DNA of 9,285 bases. Origin: Candidatus Kuenenbacteria bacterium CG08_land_8_20_14_0_20_37_23 (GTDB taxonomy: Bacteria; Patescibacteriota; Patescibacteriia; UBA2196; GWA2-42-15). Within the stretch, counting starts at the first letter, position 1. Each line of letters opens with the position of its first letter. This document shows, piece by piece, positions 1-7,785 of this stretch. The translations under genes were made by a program, and so were the position numbers. The stretch is from positions 1 through 9,285 of the forward strand of contig PEXX01000051.1 in the NCBI GenBank assembly GCA_002778965.1, read 5' to 3'. The notes under the pieces were generated by a model that did no database searches, was not told where the DNA came from, and saw only the letters and a program-made list of their open reading frames with translations.

Positions 1-1
1 A

Positions 2-61
2 CAATACCAAACGACCGCATTGGTCGCTCCAATTACTCTCACCGGTGGATTATTTACTTAA
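2..61 (+). CDS. possible 3' end of an upstream gene (partial)
   Basis: A reading frame is open from the window edge and stops at TAA 59-61, giving a 19-residue tail (...TALVAPITLTGGLFT). The codons look like coding sequence, and a terminator-like hairpin with a T-tract follows about 37 bases later, as expected after a gene end. No family can be recognised from so short a tail. Another frame is also open through to base 168, so the choice of frame rests mainly on the terminator position. Treat this as a weak call. Confidence 0.3.
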   Translation, partial: QYQTTALVAPITLTGGLFT

Positions 62-97
62 AAACAACTATTTGTCCAGAATGTGTTGGACTAATAC

Positions 98-125
98 ATC
101 TCCTTGTTTTTAAGGGGATTTTTTT
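98..125 (+). terminator. intrinsic terminator upstream of ligA
   Basis: TCTCCTT (99-105) pairs with AAGGGGA (112-118), with one T-G wobble, and A98-T119 can extend the stem. The loop is GTTTTT. Seven T follow directly (119-125). This is the classic shape of a Rho-independent terminator and would end transcription coming from left of the window. Confidence 0.6.
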
Positions 126-132
126 GTATAAT
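104..132 (+). promoter_or_regulatory. ligA promoter, sigma70-type
   Basis: A perfect TATAAT lies at 127-132. The best -35 match at 17-bp spacing is TTGTTT (104-109), only three of six bases. The -10 box sits immediately after the terminator T-tract, about 25 bases before the ligA ATG. The arrangement is a terminator directly abutting a promoter. The -35 element is weak and overlaps the terminator stem. Confidence 0.5.
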
Positions 133-157
133 AAAGATAAGATAATAATATTGCAAA

Positions 158-2200
158 ATGGATAAAGAGCAAACAAAAATAAGAATAGCGAAAATAAAAG
201 AGCAAATGCGCGACATAGACCATGCTTATTTTGTACTTGATAAGCCAATTGTTTCAGACGCTGTGCGCGATTCTCTCAAACGGGAATTGATTCAGCTTGA
301 GAAAAATTTTCCAGAATTCATTACCAAAGATTCACCGACACAACGCATTGGTGGCAAGGCGCTTGGCAAATTTAAAAAAGTAATGCATACTTCTCAACGA
401 TATTCGTTGGAAGATGTTTTTAGTTTTGAGGAGGTGCTTGATTTTGACTTTCGCGTTAAACGCTTTTTGAGAATACCCCAAGATAGAAAAGTCGCTTATA
501 CGTGTGAGTTTAAAATAGATGGAGTAAATATGACATATTTTTACCGGCACGGGTTGTTTGTCCGGGCCATTACCCGCGGAGATGGTGTTGTCGGTGAAGA
601 TGTGACCAATACGGTCCGTACTATTTTAAGCGTTCCTTTGCGGCTACAACGCGATATTGATATTGAAGTATCTGGCGAAGTTTTTATGCCGCGTTCAAGT
701 TTTATTAGGTTAAATCAGATAAACTCGCAGAAAAACGGACAGATTTTTGCAAATCCGCGGAACGCTGCGGCGGGTACAGTGCGCCAACTTGATGCTGGCG
801 TTGCTTCCAGCCGCGATCTTCGGGCTTTTTTTTATACAATCAATAGCGGCTACAAAACATTAACACAATTCGCTATGCTTGAAGCATTGCAAAAGCTCGG
901 TTTTTCCGTCGCAAAACAGTACCAACAGATTGATGACATAGAACAAGTAAATCATTTTTTTACCAGGTCGGAAAAATTGAGGGGCCAGTTGGATTATGAT
1001 ATAGACGGCATAGTCATTAAAGTCAATGACATGTCTTTGCAAGAGCGTCTTGGCAGGACGGCTAAAACAGTCCGTTGGGCAGTGGCTTACAAATTTCAAG
1101 CCGAAGAAGTTACAACTATCGTTCAAAAGATTGAATTACAGGTTGGCCGAACAGGCGTACTTACTCCAGTCGCTCATTTGCGACCAGTGTGTGTTGCTGG
1201 CTCAACAATCTCTCGCGCTACTCTTCACAACGAAGATGAAATAAAACGACTTGATGTAAGAATAGGTGATACAGTAGTTATAAGAAAGGCAGGGGATATT
1301 ATCCCGGATATTGTTAAGGTCTTGCCTAAATTGCGCATTGGTTGCGAGAAAAAATTCGTTATGCCGGAAGACTGTCCTGTTTGCGGATCGCAGATAAGAA
1401 GAAGATCCGGAGAGGCCGCTTATCGTTGTGCCAATAAAAATTGTTTTGCTCAAAATATAGAACGATTTTATCATTTTGTTTCGCGTCATGCTTTTGCTAT
1501 CGGCGGTTTAGGCAGAAAAAATATTAGCCGATTATTTGATGAAGGCCTTGTTGAAGACGTTGGCGATATTTTTACGCTGACTAAAGACGATCTTCTGCTT
1601 GTGGATCATTTTGCTGAAAAATCGGCCGCAAATCTTATCCAAGCGATAGATCGCGCTAAGAAGATAACTCTTGCAAAATTCATTTACGCTCTTGGCATTA
1701 TGAATGTTGGCGAACAAACAGCCATAGATTTGTCCGAAATATCATATCTAAGGTGTCAAATATCAGATAGAAATTTTATAAAACTATTTCAATCGTTATC
1801 GCTCGAGAAGTTAAGTCAGGTTCAAGATATAGGCCATATAGTCGCCAAAAGCATTCATGATTATTTTCATGACGGAAAAAATATTACATTGATCAAAAAA
1901 TTATTTGCGAACGGTGTTGAAATATCCAATATGCAACATTCAATATCTGGTGAAAAAGTAAACGTGGAAAAAAGTAAATTCAAAGATAAAAAATTTGTGC
2001 TCACTGGCGCATTGGACAATTTGACAAGAGACGAAGCAAAAGATAAAATTAAACAAATTGGCGGTGATATTTTATTTTCTATTTCAAAAAACATTGACTA
2101 TGTGTTAGTCGGTGAAAATCCCGGAGCAAAATATGATAAAGCTCTCAAACTCGGGCTAAAAATCATTAATGAAAAAGAATTTTTAGAAATGGCGCAGTAA
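158..2200 (+). CDS. ligA: NAD-dependent DNA ligase LigA
   Basis: Seals nicks in DNA during replication and repair, using NAD+ to adenylate itself. At 680 residues it is full length for the family, with domains in the usual order. Domain Ia lies near residues 5-60. The adenylation domain has the KIDG motif with nucleotide-accepting Lys119, TRGDG near 139-143, GEVF with Glu174 and ANPRNAAAG near 198-206. The OB fold contains QVGRTG (328-333). The zinc finger uses Cys406, Cys409, Cys424 and Cys429. Helix-hairpin-helix repeats span about 440-590 and a BRCT domain about 605-680. The ATG at 158 follows the TATAAT box closely and has no clear ribosome binding site. In domain Ia, two positions that contact the NMN half of NAD+ in E. 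coli LigA differ: His23 is Phe25 here and Tyr35 is Arg37. Tyr24, Asp34 and Asp38 are kept. The gene is first in a run with gatC and gatA. Confidence 0.97.
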   Translation: MDKEQTKIRIAKIKEQMRDIDHAYFVLDKPIVSDAVRDSLKRELIQLEKNFPEFITKDSPTQRIGGKALGKFKKVMHTSQRYSLEDVFSFEEVLDFDFRVKRFLRIPQDRKVAYTCEFKIDGVNMTYFYRHGLFVRAITRGDGVVGEDVTNTVRTILSVPLRLQRDIDIEVSGEVFMPRSSFIRLNQINSQKNGQIFANPRNAAAGTVRQLDAGVASSRDLRAFFYTINSGYKTLTQFAMLEALQKLGFSVAKQYQQIDDIEQVNHFFTRSEKLRGQLDYDIDGIVIKVNDMSLQERLGRTAKTVRWAVAYKFQAEEVTTIVQKIELQVGRTGVLTPVAHLRPVCVAGSTISRATLHNEDEIKRLDVRIGDTVVIRKAGDIIPDIVKVLPKLRIGCEKKFVMPEDCPVCGSQIRRRSGEAAYRCANKNCFAQNIERFYHFVSRHAFAIGGLGRKNISRLFDEGLVEDVGDIFTLTKDDLLLVDHFAEKSAANLIQAIDRAKKITLAKFIYALGIMNVGEQTAIDLSEISYLRCQISDRNFIKLFQSLSLEKLSQVQDIGHIVAKSIHDYFHDGKNITLIKKLFANGVEISNMQHSISGEKVNVEKSKFKDKKFVLTGALDNLTRDEAKDKIKQIGGDILFSISKNIDYVLVGENPGAKYDKALKLGLKIINEKEFLEMAQ

Positions 2201-2243
2201 TTTTATTTTATTGTTAAATTGTTTCGTTGTCTGGAGAATTTTT

Positions 2244-2534
2244 ATGTTATTTGATGTAAAACAAATAGAACATATCGCCGGTTTGGCGCGTCTGGCATTA
2301 AGCGCAGAAGAAAAGAAGAAATTTGCCGAACAACTTTCTTCTGTTTTGGATTATTTTGAAAAGTTAAAGGATATTGATACGAAAAACGTTGAAACGGTAA
2401 GTCAGAGCATTGAATTAAATAATATTTATAGGCAAGATGAGGTTAAAAATTGCGATGAAAATACGCATAGAAAAATATTAGACAATGCGCCTGAAAAGGA
2501 CGGTGACTATTTTAAAGTTGATAAGATATTATGA
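2244..2534 (+). CDS. gatC: Asp/Glu-tRNA amidotransferase subunit C
   Basis: Small subunit of the GatCAB complex, which converts Glu-tRNA(Gln), and often Asp-tRNA(Asn), to the amidated form. GatC wraps around GatA and stabilises the complex. The 96 residues carry the family pattern: an N-terminal 'V.QIEHIAGLARLALS.EE' helix, a helix with LDYFEKL, and the terminal DYFKV element. The start chosen is ATG 2244, because GGAG (2233-2236) lies seven bases upstream, the only clear Shine-Dalgarno in the window, and because the homologous region begins just after it. An upstream start at 2211 would add 11 residues that do not match the family. The gene begins 43 bases after ligA and its TGA overlaps the gatA ATG in an ATGA junction. 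Confidence 0.93.
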   Translation: MLFDVKQIEHIAGLARLALSAEEKKKFAEQLSSVLDYFEKLKDIDTKNVETVSQSIELNNIYRQDEVKNCDENTHRKILDNAPEKDGDYFKVDKIL

Positions 2535-3967
2535 AGCTCAATAAGCTAACCATTGCTCAAGCCAGCCAAGGCCTGAAAAAAAAAGAATTTTCCTGCATTG
2601 AACTTACTCAGGCCTGTTTAAGTGAAATAAAAAAAATTGATAAAGACGTTAGAGCTTTTATTACTGTTACGGAAGAAAAAGCCATAAGTCAAGCAAGAAA
2701 AGTTGATGACAAAATAGCGAAAGGCGATTCTATTTCCGAACTAGCCGGCATTCCTTATGCTGTCAAAGATTTATTCTGCATCAATGGCGTCAAAACAACG
2801 GCTGGTTCAAAAATTCTTGAAAATTTTATTTCTCCTTACGAATCAACCGCGACAGCAAGACTAAATGAACAGGACGCTGTTGTCTTGGGTAAAACAAATT
2901 TGGATGAATTTGCCATGGGCGCTTCCACTGAAAATTCCGGATTTTTTTCAACTGCCAATCCTCATGACTTGAGTCGTGTGCCCGGTGGCTCCAGCGGCGG
3001 ATCATCTGCGTCGGTTTCGTCCAATGAATGTCTTTTCGCGCTTGGCACAGATACAGGCGGATCAATTCGTCAACCTGCCAGTTTTTGCGGGGTAGTCGGA
3101 TTGAAGCCAACCTATGGGCGCACTTCGCGTTATGGTGTGATAGCTATGGCTTCTTCCCTTGATACAATTGGCCATATTACTAAAAATGTTGAAGATGCGG
3201 CGCTTGTTCTTCAGTCAATAGCCGGCAGAGATGATCGCGATTCAACTACGGCAAATGTTCCACTTGATAATTACTTTAAAGATCTAAGAAAAGATATTAG
3301 AGGGCTAAGAATAGCTGTACCAAAAAATTATCTATCTATGGACGGAATGGATTTACAAATAAAATCTAAAGTTGAAAAAGCTATTATGGCAATAGAAGAG
3401 CTGACTGGAGAAGAGGCAAAGGAGATTGAACTGATGCCGCCCAGTTATGCTTTGGCTTGTTACTATATTATTATGCCGGCAGAAGTTTCATCTAATTTAG
3501 CCCGTTATGATGGCATCAAATATGGTATGAGCCAGAAAGAGAATAATTTGATTAAATCATATTTAAGAACGCGCGCCCGTGGTTTTGGCGATGAAGTCAA
3601 AAGGAGAATTATTTTAGGCACTTTTACGCTTTCACACGGGTATTATGATGCTTATTATAAAAAAGCCCAAGCAGTGCGTACGCTGATCATTCAAGATTTT
3701 AAAAAAGCGTTTGATGACGTTGATGCTATTCTTATGCCGACTACGCCATCCGTCGCTTTTAGAATCGGTGAAAAAATTGATGATCCATTACAGATGTATC
3801 TAGAGGATCTTTTTACGGTTCCAGCGAGTCTCGCAGGTGTGCCAGCTTTATCAGTTCCTTGCGGGAAAATAGGCAATCTCCCAATTGGCTTGCAAATTAT
3901 CGGCAAATGGTTTGACGAGAAGACAGTTCTTAAAATTGGATATAATTTTGAAATCAGTAATGCGTAA
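2531..3967 (+). CDS. gatA: Asp/Glu-tRNA amidotransferase subunit A (amidase)
   Basis: Catalytic amidase subunit of GatCAB. It hydrolyses glutamine and supplies ammonia, which is channelled to GatB for amidation of mischarged tRNA in the cytoplasm. The amidase-signature Ser-cisSer-Lys triad is intact: Lys79 in AVKDLF, Ser154 in PGGSSGGSSAS and Ser178 in GTDTGGSIRQP. These are the same residue numbers as in the Staphylococcus aureus enzyme, which shows there are no insertions before the active site. At 478 residues it is close to family length. It overlaps gatC by four bases (ATGA), so translational coupling is likely. gatB, which binds the tRNA and completes the enzyme, is not in this window and must be elsewhere if the pathway works. 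Confidence 0.96.
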   Translation: MKLNKLTIAQASQGLKKKEFSCIELTQACLSEIKKIDKDVRAFITVTEEKAISQARKVDDKIAKGDSISELAGIPYAVKDLFCINGVKTTAGSKILENFISPYESTATARLNEQDAVVLGKTNLDEFAMGASTENSGFFSTANPHDLSRVPGGSSGGSSASVSSNECLFALGTDTGGSIRQPASFCGVVGLKPTYGRTSRYGVIAMASSLDTIGHITKNVEDAALVLQSIAGRDDRDSTTANVPLDNYFKDLRKDIRGLRIAVPKNYLSMDGMDLQIKSKVEKAIMAIEELTGEEAKEIELMPPSYALACYYIIMPAEVSSNLARYDGIKYGMSQKENNLIKSYLRTRARGFGDEVKRRIILGTFTLSHGYYDAYYKKAQAVRTLIIQDFKKAFDDVDAILMPTTPSVAFRIGEKIDDPLQMYLEDLFTVPASLAGVPALSVPCGKIGNLPIGLQIIGKWFDEKTVLKIGYNFEISNA

Positions 3968-4066
3968 GTCTATTATTTATTTTTGGCGTTATGTAATTTT
4001 TGTCTAAGAGAATTATTTTTAAGCGAATAGACAAGCTATAAATTTAAAAATTAACAAAGAATTTTC

Positions 4067-4318
4067 ATGAAAATAAAAATATATTCTACGCCGGTCTGTC
4101 CTTATTGCGTTATGCTCAAAGATTATTTAAAGAAGCGCAACGTTGAATTTACAGATGTTGACGTGTCAAAAGATGAGCAGGCCGCAGATGAAATGATTAA
4201 AAAATCAGGCCAGATGGGAGTGCCTGTTGCGATTTTCATAAGCGGCGACGGCCGGGAGAAGGTTATTATTGGATTTGATAAAGCGAATATTGACGAGTTG
4301 TTAAAGACCGATAACTAG
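4067..4318 (+). CDS. glutaredoxin-like protein, YruB/NrdH type
   Basis: An 83-residue thioredoxin-fold redox protein. The redox motif is CPYC at residues 11-14, directly after the first beta strand (KIKIYSTPV). The cis-proline loop is MGVPV, near residues 50-54, and a short helix closes the fold. Size and layout fit the small YruB-like glutaredoxins, which probably pass electrons to protein disulfides. A role as ribonucleotide reductase donor (NrdH) is possible, but no reductase gene is nearby. The gene is flanked by about 99 bases on the left and 66 on the right, so it may be transcribed separately. Only a weak AAAGAA lies before the ATG. Confidence 0.88.
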   Translation: MKIKIYSTPVCPYCVMLKDYLKKRNVEFTDVDVSKDEQAADEMIKKSGQMGVPVAIFISGDGREKVIIGFDKANIDELLKTDN

Positions 4319-4384
4319 TGATCAATATCCAGCAATATTATTAAATCCTAAAACTGCCGGTTGCCAGTAGCTGATTATTTTTTT

Positions 4385-5257
4385 ATGTTGCATACCTATT
4401 ATCCTTCTTCGGTATTTTTTGATTGCGGACTTATCCAAATTCGTTGGTATGGGCTCCTGATCACACTTTCTGTGCTGATTAGTTTTTTAATTGCAAAGAA
4501 ATTATTTAAACAATATAAGTTATCGTCCAATATTTTGTATGATCTTGGTTTTTATCTTGTTATTTTCGGTCTTGTTGGCGCGCGGATGTGGCATGTTTTC
4601 AGCGAATTTCGTTATTATCTCAAAAATCCGATTGATATTATAGAAATATGGAATGGCGGACTGGCAATTCATGGAGCAATTTTATCCGGCATTTTGGTTA
4701 TTTATTTTTATTTTAAGAAACAAAAAAACAAGCAGAATATCTTACTAGCCCTCGACATATTTGCTCCACTTGTCATTCTCGGCCAGGCCATTGGCCGCTG
4801 GGGCAACTATTTTAATCAGGAGCTTTATGGCAGGCCGCTTAACGCATGGTGGTCAATACCAATTGATTTCAGTCATCGTTTATCTGGCTATGCGCAATAT
4901 GATTTTTTTCACCCGATTTTTTTGTATGAAAGTTTATGGTGCCTTATTATTTTTTGCTTGCTGTTACACTGGCATTATCTAAGAATTGTTCCAGATTCGT
5001 CATTGCCAATCGCTCGCAAACCTTCTTCAATCACTTATTGCTCGCATTTTGTTATTAAAACTCAAGGCTTTATTTTTTTCTCATATATTATTCTTTATTC
5101 TATTGGACGTTTTGCAATCGGTTTTCTGCGTATTGATCCGCAAATATCATTTTTTTGTCTGCGTTTTGATCAGTGGATTAGTCTAGTTTTAATCTGTATT
5201 TGTGCTGTTGTTGTTTTTTTGTTTGAGAAAAAATCCAATTTTTCACATTTTGCCTAA
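4385..5257 (+). CDS. lgt: prolipoprotein diacylglyceryl transferase
   Basis: Integral membrane enzyme that transfers diacylglycerol from phosphatidylglycerol to the lipobox cysteine of prolipoproteins. From ATG 4385 the protein is 290 residues with about seven hydrophobic segments. Family motifs are visible: IRWYG (19-23), GGLAIHGA with His96, the signature GQAIGRWGNYFNQELYG (133-149) with Arg138 and Asn141, HPIFLYE (176-182), and GRFAIGFLR (241-249). A TTG at 4361 would add eight residues without support, since the family normally starts shortly before the first membrane segment. Two oddities stand out. Gly246 replaces the conserved glutamate of the usual 'EF.R' motif. A polar stretch of about 20 residues (about 201-223) sits between HPIFLYE and the last motif, a region usually shorter. 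Neither start has a clear ribosome binding site. Confidence 0.93.
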   Translation: MLHTYYPSSVFFDCGLIQIRWYGLLITLSVLISFLIAKKLFKQYKLSSNILYDLGFYLVIFGLVGARMWHVFSEFRYYLKNPIDIIEIWNGGLAIHGAILSGILVIYFYFKKQKNKQNILLALDIFAPLVILGQAIGRWGNYFNQELYGRPLNAWWSIPIDFSHRLSGYAQYDFFHPIFLYESLWCLIIFCLLLHWHYLRIVPDSSLPIARKPSSITYCSHFVIKTQGFIFFSYIILYSIGRFAIGFLRIDPQISFFCLRFDQWISLVLICICAVVVFLFEKKSNFSHFA

Positions 5258-5293
5258 AATTTAGTTTAATGCTAAAATTGAATTACGCGTGAA

Positions 5294-5322
5294 CTGAATT
5301 TATTCCGATTGTAAAATATAAT
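5294..5322 (+). promoter_or_regulatory. candidate promoter for the S30AE gene
   Basis: TATAAT (5317-5322) is preceded, after 17 bases, by CTGAAT (5294-5299), a three-of-six match to the -35 consensus. It lies about 57 bases before the hibernation factor ATG in the gap after lgt. The -10 is perfect, but AT-rich spacers give such matches easily. Confidence 0.4.
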
Positions 5323-5379
5323 AGACAACTTTTTATTGCGTTCTGTTTGTAGAATTTAGAAACTAATTTATATTTTTTT

Positions 5380-5721
5380 ATGCTATCAATAACTTTCTCT
5401 TTTAAGAATATTTTTTTTCGCGATAAAAAATTTTTGGAAGACTATTTTCCTAAAAAGATGGAAAGATTTGAAAATCTTTTGCGGCGCTTTAGAGGCGCGG
5501 AATGCCGCCTAGAGATCAGGGCAGAGCGATTTGCCACTAAATCCGCATATATGGTAGAATTGGTTTTGCATATTCCGCGCCATAAACTAATGGCCCGCGA
5601 AGACGATCATACGATAGTTGAAGCTCTTGATTTGGCAGTAGATAAAATGATTATTCGGTTGCGCAAATTAGTTAATAAAAATCGCAAGAAGGCTGGAATT
5701 GAAAATGATCTGGGTGATTGA
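5380..5721 (+). CDS. short ribosome hibernation/S30AE family protein
   Basis: 113 residues matching the S30AE (sigma-54 modulation/HPF/RaiA) fold, which binds the 30S decoding region and inactivates or stores ribosomes under stress. The pattern visible is an N-terminal strand (LSITFSFKNI), a helix (KKFLEDYFPKKMERFENLL), beta strands ending in VELVLHIPRHKLMARE, then the diagnostic 'D..TIVEALDLAVDKMIIRLRKL' helix (77-97) and a basic tail. It lacks the C-terminal dimerisation domain of long HPF, so it is the short form. Whether it acts like HPF (promoting 100S dimers) or RaiA/YfiA (keeping 70S) cannot be told from sequence. The gene stands alone between lgt and the ferredoxin gene, with its own candidate promoter. 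Confidence 0.85.
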   Translation: MLSITFSFKNIFFRDKKFLEDYFPKKMERFENLLRRFRGAECRLEIRAERFATKSAYMVELVLHIPRHKLMAREDDHTIVEALDLAVDKMIIRLRKLVNKNRKKAGIENDLGD

Positions 5722-5780
5722 TAATTAATTATGGATTATAGTATTATTTAGAAATTATAAGATTAAAAATTTTAAATTTT

Positions 5781-5972
5781 ATGCCAAAAATTATTATTGA
5801 TAACAATAAATGCATTGCTTGCGGTTCGTGTTATGCCATGTATCCCGAAGTTTTTGAAGCAGGAAATGATGGCAAATGCTACGTTAAAGACCACGATCAT
5901 AAAAAATATAATTATAGTAAGAATGAAATAATAAACACATGCCCGGTTGGGGCTATTGATATTGAGGATTAA
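5781..5972 (+). CDS. single [4Fe-4S] ferredoxin
   Basis: 63-residue electron carrier. The cluster ligands are Cys11, Cys14 and Cys17 (CIACGSC) plus Cys54 in the CPVGAI motif. The second CxxCxxC set of 2[4Fe-4S] bacterial ferredoxins is absent, so one cluster is expected. The acidic tail (DIED) and the 'YPEVFE' segment after the first motif are typical of this family. Cys33 is extra and has no assigned role. The gene is immediately upstream of the cysteine desulfurase and scaffold genes, so it may donate electrons to Fe-S assembly; that role is inferred from position. Canonical Isc systems use a [2Fe-2S] ferredoxin instead. Confidence 0.9.
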   Translation: MPKIIIDNNKCIACGSCYAMYPEVFEAGNDGKCYVKDHDHKKYNYSKNEIINTCPVGAIDIED

Positions 5973-5987
5973 AATTTGACGAAAGGT

Positions 5988-6004
5988 TTGGCATGCCAAT
6001 TTTT
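5988..6004 (+). terminator. weak palindrome/T-tract after the ferredoxin
   Basis: A perfect 12-bp palindrome, TTGGCATGCCAA (5988-5999), is followed by five T (6000-6004). As RNA it can only form a four-base-pair stem with a CATG loop, so it would be a weak terminator. The same sequence could equally be an operator for a dimeric regulator in front of the cysteine desulfurase gene. I cannot decide between them. Confidence 0.3.
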
Positions 6005-6099
6005 AAAGATTTGATTTGAAATTGCGGTAATCATTAATATTTGTTTTTGAGATGCAGATTTTTGTATTTTGATTTTAAGATTTAATATTTATTGAAATT

Positions 6100-7299
6100 A
6101 TGATTTATCTTGACCACGCCGCCACTACTCAAACAGATAAAGAAGTTTTGAAAGCCATGAAGCCATATTATGATAAATATTTTGGCAATCCTTCTTCGCT
6201 TTACGCTCTTGGCCGTGAAGCCAAAAAAGCGATTGAGGATGCGCGTCAACGTGTGTCTGATATTTTGCATTGCGAGCCGGAAGAGATAATTTTTACTGCC
6301 GGCGGCACTGAATCTGATAATTTGGCCATTTTTGGCGTTATGGAAAAATTTTTAACCAATTCTGAAAAATACCATTGCATTACGAGCAACATTGAACATC
6401 CTGCCGTTTTGTATAGTTATAAGAAATTGGAAAAATTTGGTTTTAATATCACATATATTAAAGTTGATCAATATGGCCTTATCAATCCAAAAGATATTTT
6501 AAGGGCGCTTAGGCCGAATACAGTGCTTGTTAGCATAATGTACGCCAATAATGAGATTGGCACAATTCAAAAAATTATCGAAATCGGCAGAATTATAAAG
6601 AATTACCGCCACATTCAGAGAATTGATACACTTGCCAAAAATTCAAATTATCCTGTTTTTCATAGTGATGCTTGCCAGGCGGCTGGATATTTGGATATAA
6701 ACACAGACGACCTTGGAGTTGATCTTATGACCTTGAACGGCTCAAAAATTTACGGGCCCAAGCAAATTGGCGCTTTATTTAAGAAAAAAAACATACAACT
6801 CGCGCCGTTGCTCTGTGGCGGCAGCCAGGAAAATGGATTTCGTCCTGGCACTGAAAATACAGCAAGTATTGTTGGCTTTGCTAAAGCACTGGAGTTAGCT
6901 GAAAAGAATAAAGCGAAAGAGTCTATCAGATTAAAAAAACTGCGTGATTATTTTATTATGGAGCTTTTGAAAATTGACAACACTATTCTCAACGGACATC
7001 CGGAAAAAAGGTTGCCGAATAATGTTAATGTTACTTTCAGATATATAGAAGGCGAATCAATTATGTTGAAATTGGACAAAGAGGGAATATATGTTTCCAC
7101 TGGTTCAGCCTGCCATTCTCAAAGTCTTGACCCTTCCCACGTGATTTTAGCTCTTGGCCAGAACTCCGAAGACGCTCATGGATCCATGCGTTTTACAATG
7201 GGTAAAGATACTACTAAAAAAAACTTGGACAAGACCATTAGAATCGTGAAAAAAGCAGTCAAGGAGCTAAGAGCCATCTCGGCAATTGACAAGGAATAA
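6100..7299 (+). CDS. cysteine desulfurase, NifS/IscS family
   Basis: PLP enzyme that removes sulfur from L-cysteine as a persulfide and passes it to the scaffold. The 399 residues show the class V aminotransferase fold: YLDHAATT (3-10), GNPSSLYALGREA (29-41), FTAGGTESDN (65-74), His100 that stacks on PLP, HSDACQAAG (188-196) with Asp190, and PLP-binding Lys216 in NGSKIYGPKQIG. The catalytic Cys338 lies in STGSACHSQSLDPSHV, a loop of IscS/NifS (group I) length. Ser215 stands where E. coli IscS has His beside the lysine. About 12 extra residues (about 168-182) precede HSDACQAAG. The gene starts the scaffold/carrier run and is probably co-transcribed with the two genes downstream. No Shine-Dalgarno is visible before the ATG. 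It could be called nifS or iscS; other sulfur acceptors such as tRNA thiolation enzymes are also likely. Confidence 0.95.
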   Translation: MIYLDHAATTQTDKEVLKAMKPYYDKYFGNPSSLYALGREAKKAIEDARQRVSDILHCEPEEIIFTAGGTESDNLAIFGVMEKFLTNSEKYHCITSNIEHPAVLYSYKKLEKFGFNITYIKVDQYGLINPKDILRALRPNTVLVSIMYANNEIGTIQKIIEIGRIIKNYRHIQRIDTLAKNSNYPVFHSDACQAAGYLDINTDDLGVDLMTLNGSKIYGPKQIGALFKKKNIQLAPLLCGGSQENGFRPGTENTASIVGFAKALELAEKNKAKESIRLKKLRDYFIMELLKIDNTILNGHPEKRLPNNVNVTFRYIEGESIMLKLDKEGIYVSTGSACHSQSLDPSHVILALGQNSEDAHGSMRFTMGKDTTKKNLDKTIRIVKKAVKELRAISAIDKE

Positions 7300-7322
7300 G
7301 AGAAATTCGGAATAACATATTT

Positions 7323-7754
7323 ATGTCAAGCAAATTAAAACAACCCAATCAAAACACCTGGCTTTACACAGACATTGTCAAAGACCATTTTTTTAATCCG
7401 CGCAATGTTCAGTATGACGAGCCACGCGATAATAAGTTCAACGGCAAAGGTACTGTCGGTAGCCCAGTGTGTGGCGATATGATGACTATGTGGATCAAAG
7501 TTGATGAAATAGACGAAAAAATTAAGAAATGCACTTGGAAAACTTTTGGATGCGCTTCGGCCATTGCCTCAACTTCTATTCTTTCTGAAATGGTAACAAA
7601 AAATGGCGGAATGAAGATTACCGATGCTATGAAAATTACGCCGAAAGATATTATAAAAGAGCTTGGCGGTTTGCCTGCGCGTAAAATTCATTGCTCCGTT
7701 CTGGGCGATCAGGCGTTACGGGCTGCTATTGAAAATTATAGAAAGTCGGCCTGA
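7323..7754 (+). CDS. Fe-S cluster scaffold, IscU/NifU N-terminal type
   Basis: 143-residue scaffold on which [2Fe-2S] clusters are built from IscS-derived sulfur. The three ligand cysteines are present: Cys50 in GSPVCGD, Cys77 in FGCASAIASTS and Cys124 in KIHCSVLG. Asp52, which tunes cluster release, is kept. The opening 'Y.DIVKDHFFNPRNV' is typical of the family. The LPPVK motif used by the HscA chaperone in IscU appears here as LPARK, with Pro118 kept but the second proline and valine lost. That fits the lack of any hscA or hscB in the window. It starts 23 bases after the desulfurase stop and ends 31 bases before the Nfu gene, so one transcript is likely. A short extra N-terminus (about 12 residues) precedes the conserved domain. 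Confidence 0.94.
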   Translation: MSSKLKQPNQNTWLYTDIVKDHFFNPRNVQYDEPRDNKFNGKGTVGSPVCGDMMTMWIKVDEIDEKIKKCTWKTFGCASAIASTSILSEMVTKNGGMKITDAMKITPKDIIKELGGLPARKIHCSVLGDQALRAAIENYRKSA

Positions 7755-7785
7755 AATTAATTTTAATATGGCAAAATGACAACAG

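Noticed and set aside
54..248. Minus-strand reading frame of 64 codons over the ligA start
   Set aside because: It overlaps the terminator, promoter and the conserved ligA N-terminus and has no recognisable domain.
2211..2243. Longer gatC start
   Set aside because: The extra 11 residues do not match GatC, while ATG 2244 has GGAG seven bases upstream.
2826..3110. Minus-strand reading frame of 94 codons inside gatA
   Set aside because: It lies opposite the amidase signature region; the plus-strand catalytic motifs are unambiguous and the minus peptide is low-complexity without a domain.
4000..4033. TTGTCTA/TAGACAA inverted repeat before the glutaredoxin gene
   Set aside because: Seven bases with a 20-base AT-rich spacer is expected by chance here, and no second site or regulator gene supports an operator.
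4361..4384. Upstream TTG start for lgt
   Set aside because: It adds eight residues with no family match and no ribosome binding site; ATG 4385 gives the usual N-terminus.
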